This document shows positions 15,482-24,940 of a stretch of 64,000 nt of DNA, piece by piece. A model generated the notes under the pieces. It saw nothing but the letters and a program-made list of their open reading frames with translations. It searched no databases and was not told the DNA's origin. The stretch lies in assembly GCA_018267195.1 (NCBI GenBank), contig JAFDYY010000009.1, positions 1 to 64,000 on the forward strand. Direction: 5' to 3'. This DNA is from Bacteroidota bacterium (GTDB lineage Bacteria > Bacteroidota > Bacteroidia > Cytophagales > Cyclobacteriaceae). The position numbers and the translations under genes are program-made. Position 1 is the stretch's first letter. Each line of letters begins with the position of its first letter.

Positions 15482-18325
15482 ATGGCTTCTCCTTTATCCA
15501 AAAAAACGGACAACTCCGGCCACGAAACTATTGATGTAATCGGGGCGCGCGAGCATAACCTGAAAAACATCAGTGTAGCCATTCCGCGCAATCAATTTAT
15601 CGTCATTACCGGCATCAGCGGCAGCGGCAAGTCGTCCCTTGCTTTCGATACCATTTATGCCGAAGGCCAACGGAGGTACATGGAAAGTTTTTCTGCGTAT
15701 GCCCGTAGTTTTATTGGTAATCTAGAGCGCCCCGATGTGGATAAGATTAACGGGTTAAGTCCGGTTATTTCCATCGAACAAAAAACCACCTCGCGCAACC
15801 CCCGTTCTACGGTGGGAACCGTAACAGAGATTTACGATTTCATGCGTTTGTTGTATGCCCGGGCGGGAGAAGCTTATTCTTACCTCACGGGCGAAAAAAT
15901 GGTGCGGCAATCAGAAGACCAGATTGTAGATTCCATCATCTCCCATTTTACAGGAAAAAAATTAACCCTTCTGGCTCCGGTTGTCAAAGGCCGGAAAGGG
16001 CACTATCGCGAACTATTCGTTCAAATAAGAAAGCAAGGGTACAGCAAAGTGCGTGTAGATGGGGTGATGCAAGACATCGTGGCAAAGATGCAGGCAGATC
16101 GTTTCAAAATTCACGACATTGAAATAGTAATAGACCGCATCGTGCCCGATGCTAAAGACCGGTATCGTATTGCCCAATCGGTAAATACGGCATTGAAAGA
16201 AGGCAAGGGTGTAATCATGGCGCTGGAAGAAAGCGGGAAGACACATCACTTCTCCAAATTTCTGATGGATCCGAAATCGGGCCTGTCGTACGATGAGCCG
16301 GCTCCCAATAATTTTTCATTCAATTCTCCGTATGGCGCCTGTCCGGTTTGCACGGGGTTAGGCATTACGGAAGAGATCACCGAAGATTCCATTATGCCGG
16401 ATATGAATTTAAGTATAAGCCGGGGGGGCATTCGGCCGTTAGGCGAATATCGCGACATCTGGATTTTTAAAAAGGTAGAAGCTATCTTAAAAAGATACAA
16501 ACTCACGCTCAGCACTCCGCTCAAAGAAATTCCTAAAGACGTACTGCAGATATTAATGCGGGGAGACGATGTGCCGGTAGCCGTACCTTCCGTAAAGTAC
16601 CCCGGCACTGAATGGAACACCCGATTTGAGGGCATCCTCCGTTTTTTACAAAAGATGAAAGACGAAGGGACCGATCACATGAAAAAGTGGGTAGATGATT
16701 TTACGGTAACTAAAGTTTGCCCTGAATGTTATGGAGCCCGGCTGAAAAAAGAATCCTTGCATTTTAAAATAGATGGAAAAAATATAGCAGAGTTGTCGGA
16801 GTTGAACATGGATTCTCTGAAAGAATGGTTTGATGGGCTGGAAAACCGTATCAACGAAAAGCAAAAAATTATTGCAGCCGAAGTGCTGAAAGAAATTCGC
16901 AAACGAATCGGGTTTCTGTTAGCGGTGGGATTGAATTACCTACATTTAAATCGTCCGCTTCGCACCCTTAGCGGGGGCGAAGCCCAGCGCATACGCCTGG
17001 CCACCCAAATCGGAACCCAGTTAGTGGGCGTTTTGTATATCTTAGATGAACCCAGCATTGGCCTGCACGCCCGCGACAATATAAAACTAATTAATGCATT
17101 AAAAGACTTGCGCGATATAGGCAATTCGGTCATTGTCGTAGAGCATGACAAGGAAATGATGTTGGCGTGCGATTACCTGATAGATGTTGGCCCGGGTGCC
17201 GGCCGGCATGGTGGCCATATTGTGGCCGAAGGAACCCCAAAAGATTTTCTGAAAAATAAAAGCACCACGGCAAAATACCTGAACGGAGAAATTGGCATCC
17301 AATATTTAAAAGAGCGAAGAAAAGGAAAGGGAGAAAATTTGATACTGACAGGGGCCACCGGCAACAATCTTAAAAAAATTGATCTTGAAATTCCATTAGG
17401 GACACTGACATGTATAACGGGTGTTTCGGGTAGCGGCAAATCAACCCTGATACACGAAACTCTTTTTCCGATTTTAAACCAGCATTTTTTTAACTCGCGT
17501 ACCGAGCCGTTGCCTTACCAAAAAATTACCGGTCTTAAATTAGTTGATAAAGTAATCGAAGTAGATCAGTCGCCCATCGGGCGAACCCCCCGCTCCAATC
17601 CGGCCACGTACACGGGTGTGTTTACCGACATACGCGATCTATTTGCCCAAATGCCCGAAGCCAAAATACGCGGATATAAAACGGGGCGCTTTTCATTTAA
17701 TGTAAAAGGGGGACGGTGCGAAACATGCGAAGGGGCCGGTTTGCGTTTAATCGAGATGGAGTTTTTGCCCGATGTGTATGTGCCCTGCGAAACCTGTAAA
17801 GGTAAACGCTACAACCGCGAAACACTGGAGGTTCGCTTTAAAGGAAAATCTATTAGCGATGTGCTCGACATGACGGTGGAGGAAGGCGTAACCTTTTTTG
17901 AAAACCAACCCAAAATATTGCGCAAAATTGAAACCCTTTATGAAGTGGGGCTGGGTTATATTTCATTGGGCCAGCATGCCACCACCCTTTCGGGAGGAGA
18001 AGCCCAGCGTGTAAAGTTGGCCACTGAACTGAGCAAGCGCGATACCGGTAAAACATTTTACATTTTGGATGAACCCACCACCGGGCTGCATTTTCAAGAC
18101 ATCAGTCACCTGCTGGATGTATTGCAAAAACTGGTAAACAAAGGCAATACAGTGTTAGTAATTGAGCACAACATGGATGTTATTAAATCTGCCGACCATA
18201 TTATTGACTTGGGCCCCGAAGGGGGTGCGGCCGGAGGTAGGATTGTGGCACAAGGCCCACCCGAAGACGTTGCTAAAAATCAAGACAGCTACACCGGAAG
18301 GTTTTTGAAAGCAGAACTTGCCTGA
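15482..18325 (+). CDS. uvrA: Excinuclease ABC subunit A
   Basis: Damage-sensing ATPase of nucleotide excision repair, acting with UvrB and UvrC (not here). Two ABC modules are complete: Walker A GISGSGKSS (44-52), first zinc module with CPVCTG and CPECYG, signature LSGGEAQR at about 496, Walker B YILDEPSIGLH; then Walker A GVSGSGKST at about 646, second zinc module CETCEGAG and CETCKGKRYN at about 746-775, signature LSGGEAQR at about 836 and Walker B YILDEPTTGLH. At 947 aa it is full length. It converges with carB (10 nt between stops). Confidence 0.97.
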   Translation: MASPLSKKTDNSGHETIDVIGAREHNLKNISVAIPRNQFIVITGISGSGKSSLAFDTIYAEGQRRYMESFSAYARSFIGNLERPDVDKINGLSPVISIEQKTTSRNPRSTVGTVTEIYDFMRLLYARAGEAYSYLTGEKMVRQSEDQIVDSIISHFTGKKLTLLAPVVKGRKGHYRELFVQIRKQGYSKVRVDGVMQDIVAKMQADRFKIHDIEIVIDRIVPDAKDRYRIAQSVNTALKEGKGVIMALEESGKTHHFSKFLMDPKSGLSYDEPAPNNFSFNSPYGACPVCTGLGITEEITEDSIMPDMNLSISRGGIRPLGEYRDIWIFKKVEAILKRYKLTLSTPLKEIPKDVLQILMRGDDVPVAVPSVKYPGTEWNTRFEGILRFLQKMKDEGTDHMKKWVDDFTVTKVCPECYGARLKKESLHFKIDGKNIAELSELNMDSLKEWFDGLENRINEKQKIIAAEVLKEIRKRIGFLLAVGLNYLHLNRPLRTLSGGEAQRIRLATQIGTQLVGVLYILDEPSIGLHARDNIKLINALKDLRDIGNSVIVVEHDKEMMLACDYLIDVGPGAGRHGGHIVAEGTPKDFLKNKSTTAKYLNGEIGIQYLKERRKGKGENLILTGATGNNLKKIDLEIPLGTLTCITGVSGSGKSTLIHETLFPILNQHFFNSRTEPLPYQKITGLKLVDKVIEVDQSPIGRTPRSNPATYTGVFTDIRDLFAQMPEAKIRGYKTGRFSFNVKGGRCETCEGAGLRLIEMEFLPDVYVPCETCKGKRYNRETLEVRFKGKSISDVLDMTVEEGVTFFENQPKILRKIETLYEVGLGYISLGQHATTLSGGEAQRVKLATELSKRDTGKTFYILDEPTTGLHFQDISHLLDVLQKLVNKGNTVLVIEHNMDVIKSADHIIDLGPEGGAAGGRIVAQGPPEDVAKNQDSYTGRFLKAELA

Positions 18326-18335
18326 TAAATATAGT

Positions 18336-21152
18336 TTATCGGCTTAAATACAAATTCCTTTCTGCATATATATTTAAGAAATAATCGTCCATCAAATCAT
18401 CGATGAAATAAATCGCCTCCCCGGTAGATTTCATTTCCGGACCCAGTTCTTTTTTTACCTCAGGAAATTTGCTGAACGAAAACACCGGCACTTTAATGGC
18501 ATACCCTTGTCGTTTGGGCGCAAACGAAAAATCTTTCACTCTTTTTTCGCCTAACATTATTTTGGTGGCATAGTTTACATACGGTTCATCGTATGCTTTA
18601 CAAATGAAGGGTACCGTGCGCGAAGCGCGCGGGTTTGCTTCGATGATATATACTTTATCGTTTTTAATGGCGAATTGAATATTAATCAGTCCAACCGTTT
18701 TCAAAGCTACGGCTATACGCTTGGTATAGGTTTCAATTTGTTTGATTACAAAATCGCCCAGATTATAGGGCGGAAGCACTGCATACGAATCGCCCGAATG
18801 AATGCCGGCCGGCTCGATGTGCTGCATAATGCCGATGATGTACACGTCTTCTCCATCGCAGATGGCATCGGCCTCCGCTTCAATGGCACCATCCAGAAAA
18901 TGATCGAGTAATACCTTGTTATCGGGCAAATGTTTCCAGATGTCGAGAATGTGATGCTCCAGTTCTTTTTCGTTTATCACTATTTTCATACTCTGCCCGC
19001 CCAGCACATACGAAGGACGTACCAGCAATGGAAAGCCGATGGTTTTAGAAACCTCGAGGGCTTCATCCGCATCGCGGGCTACCCCAAATTCAGGATAGGG
19101 GATGTTCAGTTCTTTGAGCAGGGAGGAGAAACTTCCGCGATCTTCGGCAATGTCGAGCGCTTCAAACGAAGTACCCATAATTTTTACTCCGTATTTGTTT
19201 AGTTTCTCGGCCAGCTTCAAAGCGGTTTGGCCGCCCAGTTGCACAATTACCCCTTCCGGTTTTTCGTGTTGAATAATATCCCACAGGTGTTCCCAAAAAA
19301 CGGGTTCAAAGTAAAGTTTATCGGCAATGTCAAAATCGGTTGAAACGGTTTCCGGGTTGCAGTTGATCATGATCGTTTCGTAACCACATTCTTTGGCGGC
19401 CAGTACTCCGTGCACGCATGAGTAATCAAATTCAATGCCCTGGCCAATTCGGTTCGGGCCGGAGCCGAGCACAATTACTTTTTTCTTAGGTGTAACTACC
19501 GATTCATTTTCCGCATCGAAAGAAGAATAGTAATAAGGCGTTTTGGCTTCAAATTCGGCCGCGCACGTATCTACCAGTTTATATACGCGGTTAATATCCA
19601 TCTCCTTTCTTTTCTTGTGCACTTCACTTTCAAAACAGTCCATCAAATGCCCCAACTGGCGATCGGCATAGCCTTTTTCTTTGGCGGTGCGCAAGAGTGA
19701 TGTCGGGATGGTTTCAATCTTATATTTTTCAATTTCTTTTTCCAATTCTACTAATTCCCAAATCTGTTCTAAAAACCACTTATCTATTTTCGTTAGGTTT
19801 TGAATGGTTTTCATAGAAATGCCCAACTTCATGGCATCGTAAATATGGAAGAGGCGGTTCCAACTCGGGTTGGCCAAACTGTGCAGCAACTCATCTTGTT
19901 TGGTCAATTCTTTACCATCGGCTCCGAGTCCGTTTCGTCTGATCTCCAGGCTTTGACAAGCTTTCTGCAGAGCTTCCTGAAAATTTCGGCCGATGCCCAT
20001 GGCCTCGCCTACCGATTTCATCTGAAGTCCCAGCTTACGGTCGGCTCCCGCAAATTTGTCGAAATTCCAACGCGGTATTTTTACAATCACATAATCCAGA
20101 GCTGGTTCAAAGTACGCTGACGTGGTTCCTGTAATGGCGTTTTTCAGTTCGTCCAGATTATAGCCAATGGCTAATTTGGCAGCGATCTTGGCAATGGGGT
20201 AGCCGGTTGCTTTCGAGGCCAGTGCCGATGAGCGCGACACGCGCGGATTGATTTCAATACCGATTATTTCGTTGTCATTATTGGGGTTAAGAGCAAACTG
20301 TACATTGCAGCCACCTGCAAACTGACCGATGCCGTTCATCATTTTAATGGCCAGGTTGCGCATGTGCTGATAAACTGTATCGGGCAATGTCATGGCCGGA
20401 GCCACGGTAACTGAATCGCCTGTGTGGATGCCCATCGGATCAAAATTCTCGATGGAGCAAATGATAATCACATTTCCTTTGCTATCGCGCAGCAACTCGA
20501 GTTCGTACTCTTTCCAGCCCATAATGCTTTGCTCTACCAACACTTCGTGAATGGGCGATGCCTGCAATCCGCGGTTTAGCGCTTCATCAAAATCTTCCGG
20601 TTTATTTACAAAACCTCCGCCTGTTCCGCCCAGCGTAAACGAAGGACGGATAACCAGCGGGAAGCCGATATCCTGAGCTATTTCTTTCCCTTTTAAAAAA
20701 GAGGTGGCGGTGGCTCCTTTGCAAACGCCCACATTCAGTTCCAACATTTTCAAACGGAATTTTTCGCGGTCTTCCGTAGTTTCGATGGCTTTGATGTCCA
20801 CCCCGATAATTTTTACACCGTAGTGTTCCCAAATGCCTGCTTTATCGCACTCGATACAAAGGTTAAGAGCTGTTTGGCCGCCCATCGTTGGGAGTACCAC
20901 ATCTACGTGGTGTTTCTCCAAAATTTCTTTGATCGATTTTTTTTCCAGCGTTTTCAGGTAAACGTGGTCGGCCGTAACTTTGTCCGTCATGATCGTGGCC
21001 GGGTTGGAGTTGATCAGAATGACCTCAATTCCTTCCTCCCGCAACGAACGAGCCGCCTGTGAACCGGAATAATCAAACTCACATGCTTGGCCGATAATGA
21101 TCGGCCCACTTCCAATAATTAAAACGGAGCGGATACTTCTGTCGCGGGGCAT
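18336..21152 (-). CDS. carB: Carbamoyl-phosphate synthase large subunit, without MGS domain
   Basis: Makes carbamoyl phosphate for pyrimidine and arginine synthesis, with CarA (not here) supplying ammonia. Both ATP-grasp halves are present: the first begins RSVLIIGSGPIIIGQACEFDYSG-like and the second KVIVLGSGPNRIGQGIEFDYS-like, each with its GGQTAL and metal-binding NPR motifs. The chain ends shortly after the second half (NIYAERNLYLSR), so the C-terminal MGS-like allosteric domain of the 1073-aa E. coli enzyme is missing; this shorter form is usual in the phylum. I chose ATG 21152 (938 aa); a TTG 24 nt upstream would lie inside the likely promoter. Confidence 0.95.
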   Translation of the reverse strand: MPRDRSIRSVLIIGSGPIIIGQACEFDYSGSQAARSLREEGIEVILINSNPATIMTDKVTADHVYLKTLEKKSIKEILEKHHVDVVLPTMGGQTALNLCIECDKAGIWEHYGVKIIGVDIKAIETTEDREKFRLKMLELNVGVCKGATATSFLKGKEIAQDIGFPLVIRPSFTLGGTGGGFVNKPEDFDEALNRGLQASPIHEVLVEQSIMGWKEYELELLRDSKGNVIIICSIENFDPMGIHTGDSVTVAPAMTLPDTVYQHMRNLAIKMMNGIGQFAGGCNVQFALNPNNDNEIIGIEINPRVSRSSALASKATGYPIAKIAAKLAIGYNLDELKNAITGTTSAYFEPALDYVIVKIPRWNFDKFAGADRKLGLQMKSVGEAMGIGRNFQEALQKACQSLEIRRNGLGADGKELTKQDELLHSLANPSWNRLFHIYDAMKLGISMKTIQNLTKIDKWFLEQIWELVELEKEIEKYKIETIPTSLLRTAKEKGYADRQLGHLMDCFESEVHKKRKEMDINRVYKLVDTCAAEFEAKTPYYYSSFDAENESVVTPKKKVIVLGSGPNRIGQGIEFDYSCVHGVLAAKECGYETIMINCNPETVSTDFDIADKLYFEPVFWEHLWDIIQHEKPEGVIVQLGGQTALKLAEKLNKYGVKIMGTSFEALDIAEDRGSFSSLLKELNIPYPEFGVARDADEALEVSKTIGFPLLVRPSYVLGGQSMKIVINEKELEHHILDIWKHLPDNKVLLDHFLDGAIEAEADAICDGEDVYIIGIMQHIEPAGIHSGDSYAVLPPYNLGDFVIKQIETYTKRIAVALKTVGLINIQFAIKNDKVYIIEANPRASRTVPFICKAYDEPYVNYATKIMLGEKRVKDFSFAPKRQGYAIKVPVFSFSKFPEVKKELGPEMKSTGEAIYFIDDLMDDYFLNIYAERNLYLSR

Positions 21153-21173
21153 AGGTGGCTGGATAAAATCCCG

Positions 21174-21181
21174 CAAAAATA
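21174..21181 (-). promoter_or_regulatory. Candidate -7 element for carB
   Basis: On the minus strand TATTTTTG, an exact match to TAnnTTTG, ends 21 nt before ATG 21152. No TTG lies at the right distance upstream, so the -33 element is weak. If it is used, transcription would begin downstream of the TTG at 21176, which supports the ATG start. Confidence 0.35.
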
Positions 21182-21250
21182 AATCATGTCAGCAGCATTA
21201 TTGGGTTTTCAGGAATTATTTTTTTTCAGTTGCTGTACACTCAACCCGGA

Positions 21251-24200
21251 TTAATCCGTTTTCACAATTTTCTGTGTTACCATTTTATCGGGCAGTTGTA
21301 TGCGAACGATGTAGATGCCGGGTGCGAGCAGAGACACCGGCAAACTTACTTCGGCTTGCGGGCCGGCAGCCGAGATGTCTTGATCTGCAACAACCTGCCC
21401 CAGCGAATTAAATAAGATCAGTTTTGCCCCCGAAAGATTGGGTTCATCGATGGTAATATTTATTGTAGAGGTTACCGGGTTAGGATATACCTTCACCGCA
21501 TTGGTAAAATTTTCTATGGCTGTAACAACGGACAGAAGGTTTGCTTTGGTATTAGAACAACCGTTGGCCGCCTTTACAGTAAGTTTTACCGTGTAATTCT
21601 GAATAGACGAATATTGATGAACTGGATTTTGATCCGTACTATTTTGTTTGTCGCCAAAATCCCAATACCAACTGGTGGCATTCGTACTTTGATCGTTGAA
21701 GGTGATGGGTGTGTAAATTTTCAGATCTCCGGCTGTTGTAAAATTTGCTGTGGGTCCGGGATTTACCACTACCGAAACCGTATCTGATTTTGAAGAACAG
21801 CCCATCAAATTATTTTTTACCCGCACGGCATATTTACCGGAAGCTTTAACGGTAATGATGTTGCTTTTATTTCCTGTATTCCAAATGGTAGAGTCGTCTT
21901 TAGCCACGGAAAGCAAAACCGAATCGCCCTGACAAAGTATCGGAGAGCGCGATGCCGTAATTACCGGATTTGCTTTTACCGTTGCTTTTACGGCTGTACG
22001 CACGCTTTCGTAAGTATGATCGGCATTCGACACATAAAATGTAGTGTCGTTCAACAAGTTGCCAGTGGTGTATTGTGTGCCGGTAAAAAATAAAGTTCCT
22101 CCCGTAAATGATTTATACCAATTTATTTTAGTAGCTCCGCTGGTCGTGAGTGTTGCCGGAGACTTATAGCAAACCGCTACCGAATCGCTGGCCGGCTTGG
22201 GTGCTTTAAGTGTATAGTTGTAAACGGAATCGGCATAGCGGGCCGATTTTTTCAGGCTGAGGGAATCGGGGGCGGCATGCAGCGCAAAGGCTACCGTTAT
22301 GGTTTGGCCGGCATTAATGGTATAAGGCCCGGCAGAAACCACGTGGCTTACATCGCCCCCATTACCGTTGTAGGCTGGCAAAACACCTGCCTTTAGCCGG
22401 GCATTAGCACTTCCGATGGTAGCAGAAATTGTTTGAAATTTTTCTGCTTTGGTAAAACTTCCGGCAGATGAATTACTATAAAGGCCCCACGGGTTGCCGG
22501 CAATAGACGAATTATTATCTATGGCATAATAAGCAGGCGATCCGGTAAGCACTTGAATGCCCGCATTGGGCAACGATGAAGCCTTGGCTGGGAAAACAAA
22601 TCCCATCTTGTTAGTATTGTCCCAGTTGGCCTGGTCGTTAGCCCCTCCGGCAGAAATATCCCAATCAGCAAAAATGCCAACGTAAAAAGGATTTAATATA
22701 CTGGCCGTGGGGTTTGTAATTTGATATTCGAGGATAACAAATTTATCGTAGGGCGAATCTTTCCATACCAAACTGCGATAATCTACTTTTACTTGCTGCT
22801 GAGAGGGTGTAATTGAGTTGGAAAACTCACCAAAAATTTCAGCGTACGAGCGAACTCCGGGCTGAATTTGTTTGATTGAAACGGTGGAAGAAAAATCCTG
22901 ATCGAACCCACCGCTCAAGCCTCGCACATTGTTAAACAAATTGGCAGGGGCGGTTCCCATGATCAACCCCATTTCAAAAAGCAATGAGTTTTGATTGAAA
23001 ACAAAGCCTGATCCTTTAGCTGAATTTTGTGTGTCTTCATACCCCAACCGGCCAATGGACGTAACCGTGGTGGTGATCTGGTTAGCGTTTACGTCAATAT
23101 AAGATGGATTAACATACATCGAAATATATTGATAGTCTGAATAGCTTCCGTCCGTGTAGGTAATTAAAAAATTAATCTGCGTATCCTGTGGCGTGTACGG
23201 GCTGATCGTTATTTCAAAGGGCATCAAACTATTTGTATAAGTGGCACCGCCCGCTATCGTGCCAGGTGCAATTGTATTTTTAGTAACCGTAATATATAAA
23301 GAACTGATGCTGGCGGTAATCTGAATTCCCGGTGAAGTGCTCTGCAAAAGATTTTTAAAATCCATAGATAAATAGGCTTTATCTCCCGGAGAAGGAATGG
23401 CTCCGTTTTTATTTACCAACTTAAAGTTGTTGGCGCGGAGAGAGGGTAAGTTTAGGGTAAGCGCCCGATACACATCCAGCCTCCCTAACCCCAGTTGGTT
23501 AACCTTGCCCGGGTTGGCGGTGTAGAGAGCCGTAGCATTGGCCGTAACCCGAAGTTGCTCACCTACCTGCACGGCCGAAAAAGTTGGGTTCTGTGCCCAC
23601 ACTAATGCCGCTGCGCCCGATGTAATGGGTGCCGAGAAAGAAGTTCCGTCCACCGTGCCTCCGTTAGTTGATGTGGTATAGGTATTGTTATATTGTGTGG
23701 TATAAATGCCCACCCCGGGCGCGGCAATATCTACGGTGGTACCATAGTTTGTAAACCGGGGAGCTACATCATTTTGATCGGTGGCTGCTACCGATATTAC
23801 ATTTGTATAGGCGGCCGGATAACTGGGCGTGCTAATCCCACTATTGCCGGCCGAAGCTATGATTAAACAATTCTGATCTAACACCATGGAGTTAATAATA
23901 TCTTGCACGATCTGGCTTTGTCCCGAGCCGCCAAACGAGCAGTTAATAATACCGCGTATGCCATGTCTGTGAAAAAGATCGGCTGCATACATCATTCCCA
24001 ACAGAGTGCCGTATTCCGATCCTCTGGTTGTTTTCTGGTTGTCGCCTGTGTGTTTGGTAAACAGCAGCTTGGTTTTAAAGCCTACTCCGGCAATGCCTTT
24101 TCCATTATTGGCTGCTGCCCCGGCACAACCGGCCACCCACGTGCCGTGGCCTAAATCGCCTGCATCGCTCACACTTGGGTTGGGTGTTAGTGAGGGGTTA

Positions 24201-24898
24201 TTGTCTCCGTATTTTTGTGGGGTGTAGTCTGGTTTATAAATATTAGCCGTATCGGTTCCAATAAAATCCCAGCCTTGGTAGTCATCTATAAATCCGTTTC
24301 CATCATCATCAATTCCATTGATAGGATCCCATTTATTTTTGAAAAGATTAGGAGCCAAATCGGGGTGACTAAAGTTGCCGCCTGTATCGATAATGGCAAT
24401 TACTACGGATGTATCTCCCTGGGTAATATCCCAAGCTTTAAATGCATTGATCGTGCTAAGATAATATTGCGATGAAATGAGCGGGTCGTTCGGAGTAAAA
24501 CTACTTTCCATTTTATATTCCGGTTCTACTATTTCAAAATAGCCGGTAGCATATAATTGATTAATGTATGTCTCCACATCTTGGGTAGGGTCAAACGTAA
24601 CTACAAAATATTTTGAAATATCTACTACCGGTGCGCTTGCCCTGGCTGATGCGCGCTGAAGCATACCCGTTGTAGCCAGCGACTCAATCCGGTTAGCCGA
24701 CACTTCTTTTATTCTGACCGACCTGTTATTTGAAACCGCTAAAAGTTGGGCTTTATACTCGTGGCGAACCTTAACCAGTACGCGCCCGGTTTCGTACTTT
24801 GTGCCAGCCGGCATTTTAAATACTTTACCCGATTTATTTTGGGCTGATGCGGTGACCGTTAAAAATAAAATAAAAAACAGAGTATAGTTTTTTTTCAT
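21251..24898 (-). CDS. T9SS-secreted subtilisin-family (S8) serine protease
   Basis: Large secreted protease, 1215 aa. Signal peptide at 1-20 (KKNYTLFFILFLTVTASAQ), a propeptide region to about 135, then an S8 catalytic domain with Asp171 (AIIDTGG), His251 (GHGTWVAG), oxyanion Asn352 (ASAGNSG) and Ser420 (GTSFSAP). Between Asp and His is a calcium-loop-like insert (DDDGNGFIDD). A long beta-rich middle follows, then a PKD domain (WYWDFGD) and a C-terminal T9SS sorting domain (VYPNPV ... GIYIVRI ... QKIVKTD). ATG 24898 is preferred over an in-frame start 39 nt upstream because it begins the signal peptide. It lies 42 nt behind the DUF58 gene. Confidence 0.93.
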   Translation of the reverse strand: MKKNYTLFFILFLTVTASAQNKSGKVFKMPAGTKYETGRVLVKVRHEYKAQLLAVSNNRSVRIKEVSANRIESLATTGMLQRASARASAPVVDISKYFVVTFDPTQDVETYINQLYATGYFEIVEPEYKMESSFTPNDPLISSQYYLSTINAFKAWDITQGDTSVVIAIIDTGGNFSHPDLAPNLFKNKWDPINGIDDDGNGFIDDYQGWDFIGTDTANIYKPDYTPQKYGDNNPSLTPNPSVSDAGDLGHGTWVAGCAGAAANNGKGIAGVGFKTKLLFTKHTGDNQKTTRGSEYGTLLGMMYAADLFHRHGIRGIINCSFGGSGQSQIVQDIINSMVLDQNCLIIASAGNSGISTPSYPAAYTNVISVAATDQNDVAPRFTNYGTTVDIAAPGVGIYTTQYNNTYTTSTNGGTVDGTSFSAPITSGAAALVWAQNPTFSAVQVGEQLRVTANATALYTANPGKVNQLGLGRLDVYRALTLNLPSLRANNFKLVNKNGAIPSPGDKAYLSMDFKNLLQSTSPGIQITASISSLYITVTKNTIAPGTIAGGATYTNSLMPFEITISPYTPQDTQINFLITYTDGSYSDYQYISMYVNPSYIDVNANQITTTVTSIGRLGYEDTQNSAKGSGFVFNQNSLLFEMGLIMGTAPANLFNNVRGLSGGFDQDFSSTVSIKQIQPGVRSYAEIFGEFSNSITPSQQQVKVDYRSLVWKDSPYDKFVILEYQITNPTASILNPFYVGIFADWDISAGGANDQANWDNTNKMGFVFPAKASSLPNAGIQVLTGSPAYYAIDNNSSIAGNPWGLYSNSSAGSFTKAEKFQTISATIGSANARLKAGVLPAYNGNGGDVSHVVSAGPYTINAGQTITVAFALHAAPDSLSLKKSARYADSVYNYTLKAPKPASDSVAVCYKSPATLTTSGATKINWYKSFTGGTLFFTGTQYTTGNLLNDTTFYVSNADHTYESVRTAVKATVKANPVITASRSPILCQGDSVLLSVAKDDSTIWNTGNKSNIITVKASGKYAVRVKNNLMGCSSKSDTVSVVVNPGPTANFTTAGDLKIYTPITFNDQSTNATSWYWDFGDKQNSTDQNPVHQYSSIQNYTVKLTVKAANGCSNTKANLLSVVTAIENFTNAVKVYPNPVTSTINITIDEPNLSGAKLILFNSLGQVVADQDISAAGPQAEVSLPVSLLAPGIYIVRIQLPDKMVTQKIVKTD

Positions 24899-24940
24899 CG
24901 CCTGCGTTATTTGAAATTTAAAGTAACCAAAGTTCACCCA

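Noticed and set aside
18324..18340. GATAAA-TATAG-TTTATC hairpin over the uvrA/carB stop codons
   Set aside because: Six AT-rich base pairs and no T-run; the palindrome follows from two converging stop codons. Not called a terminator.
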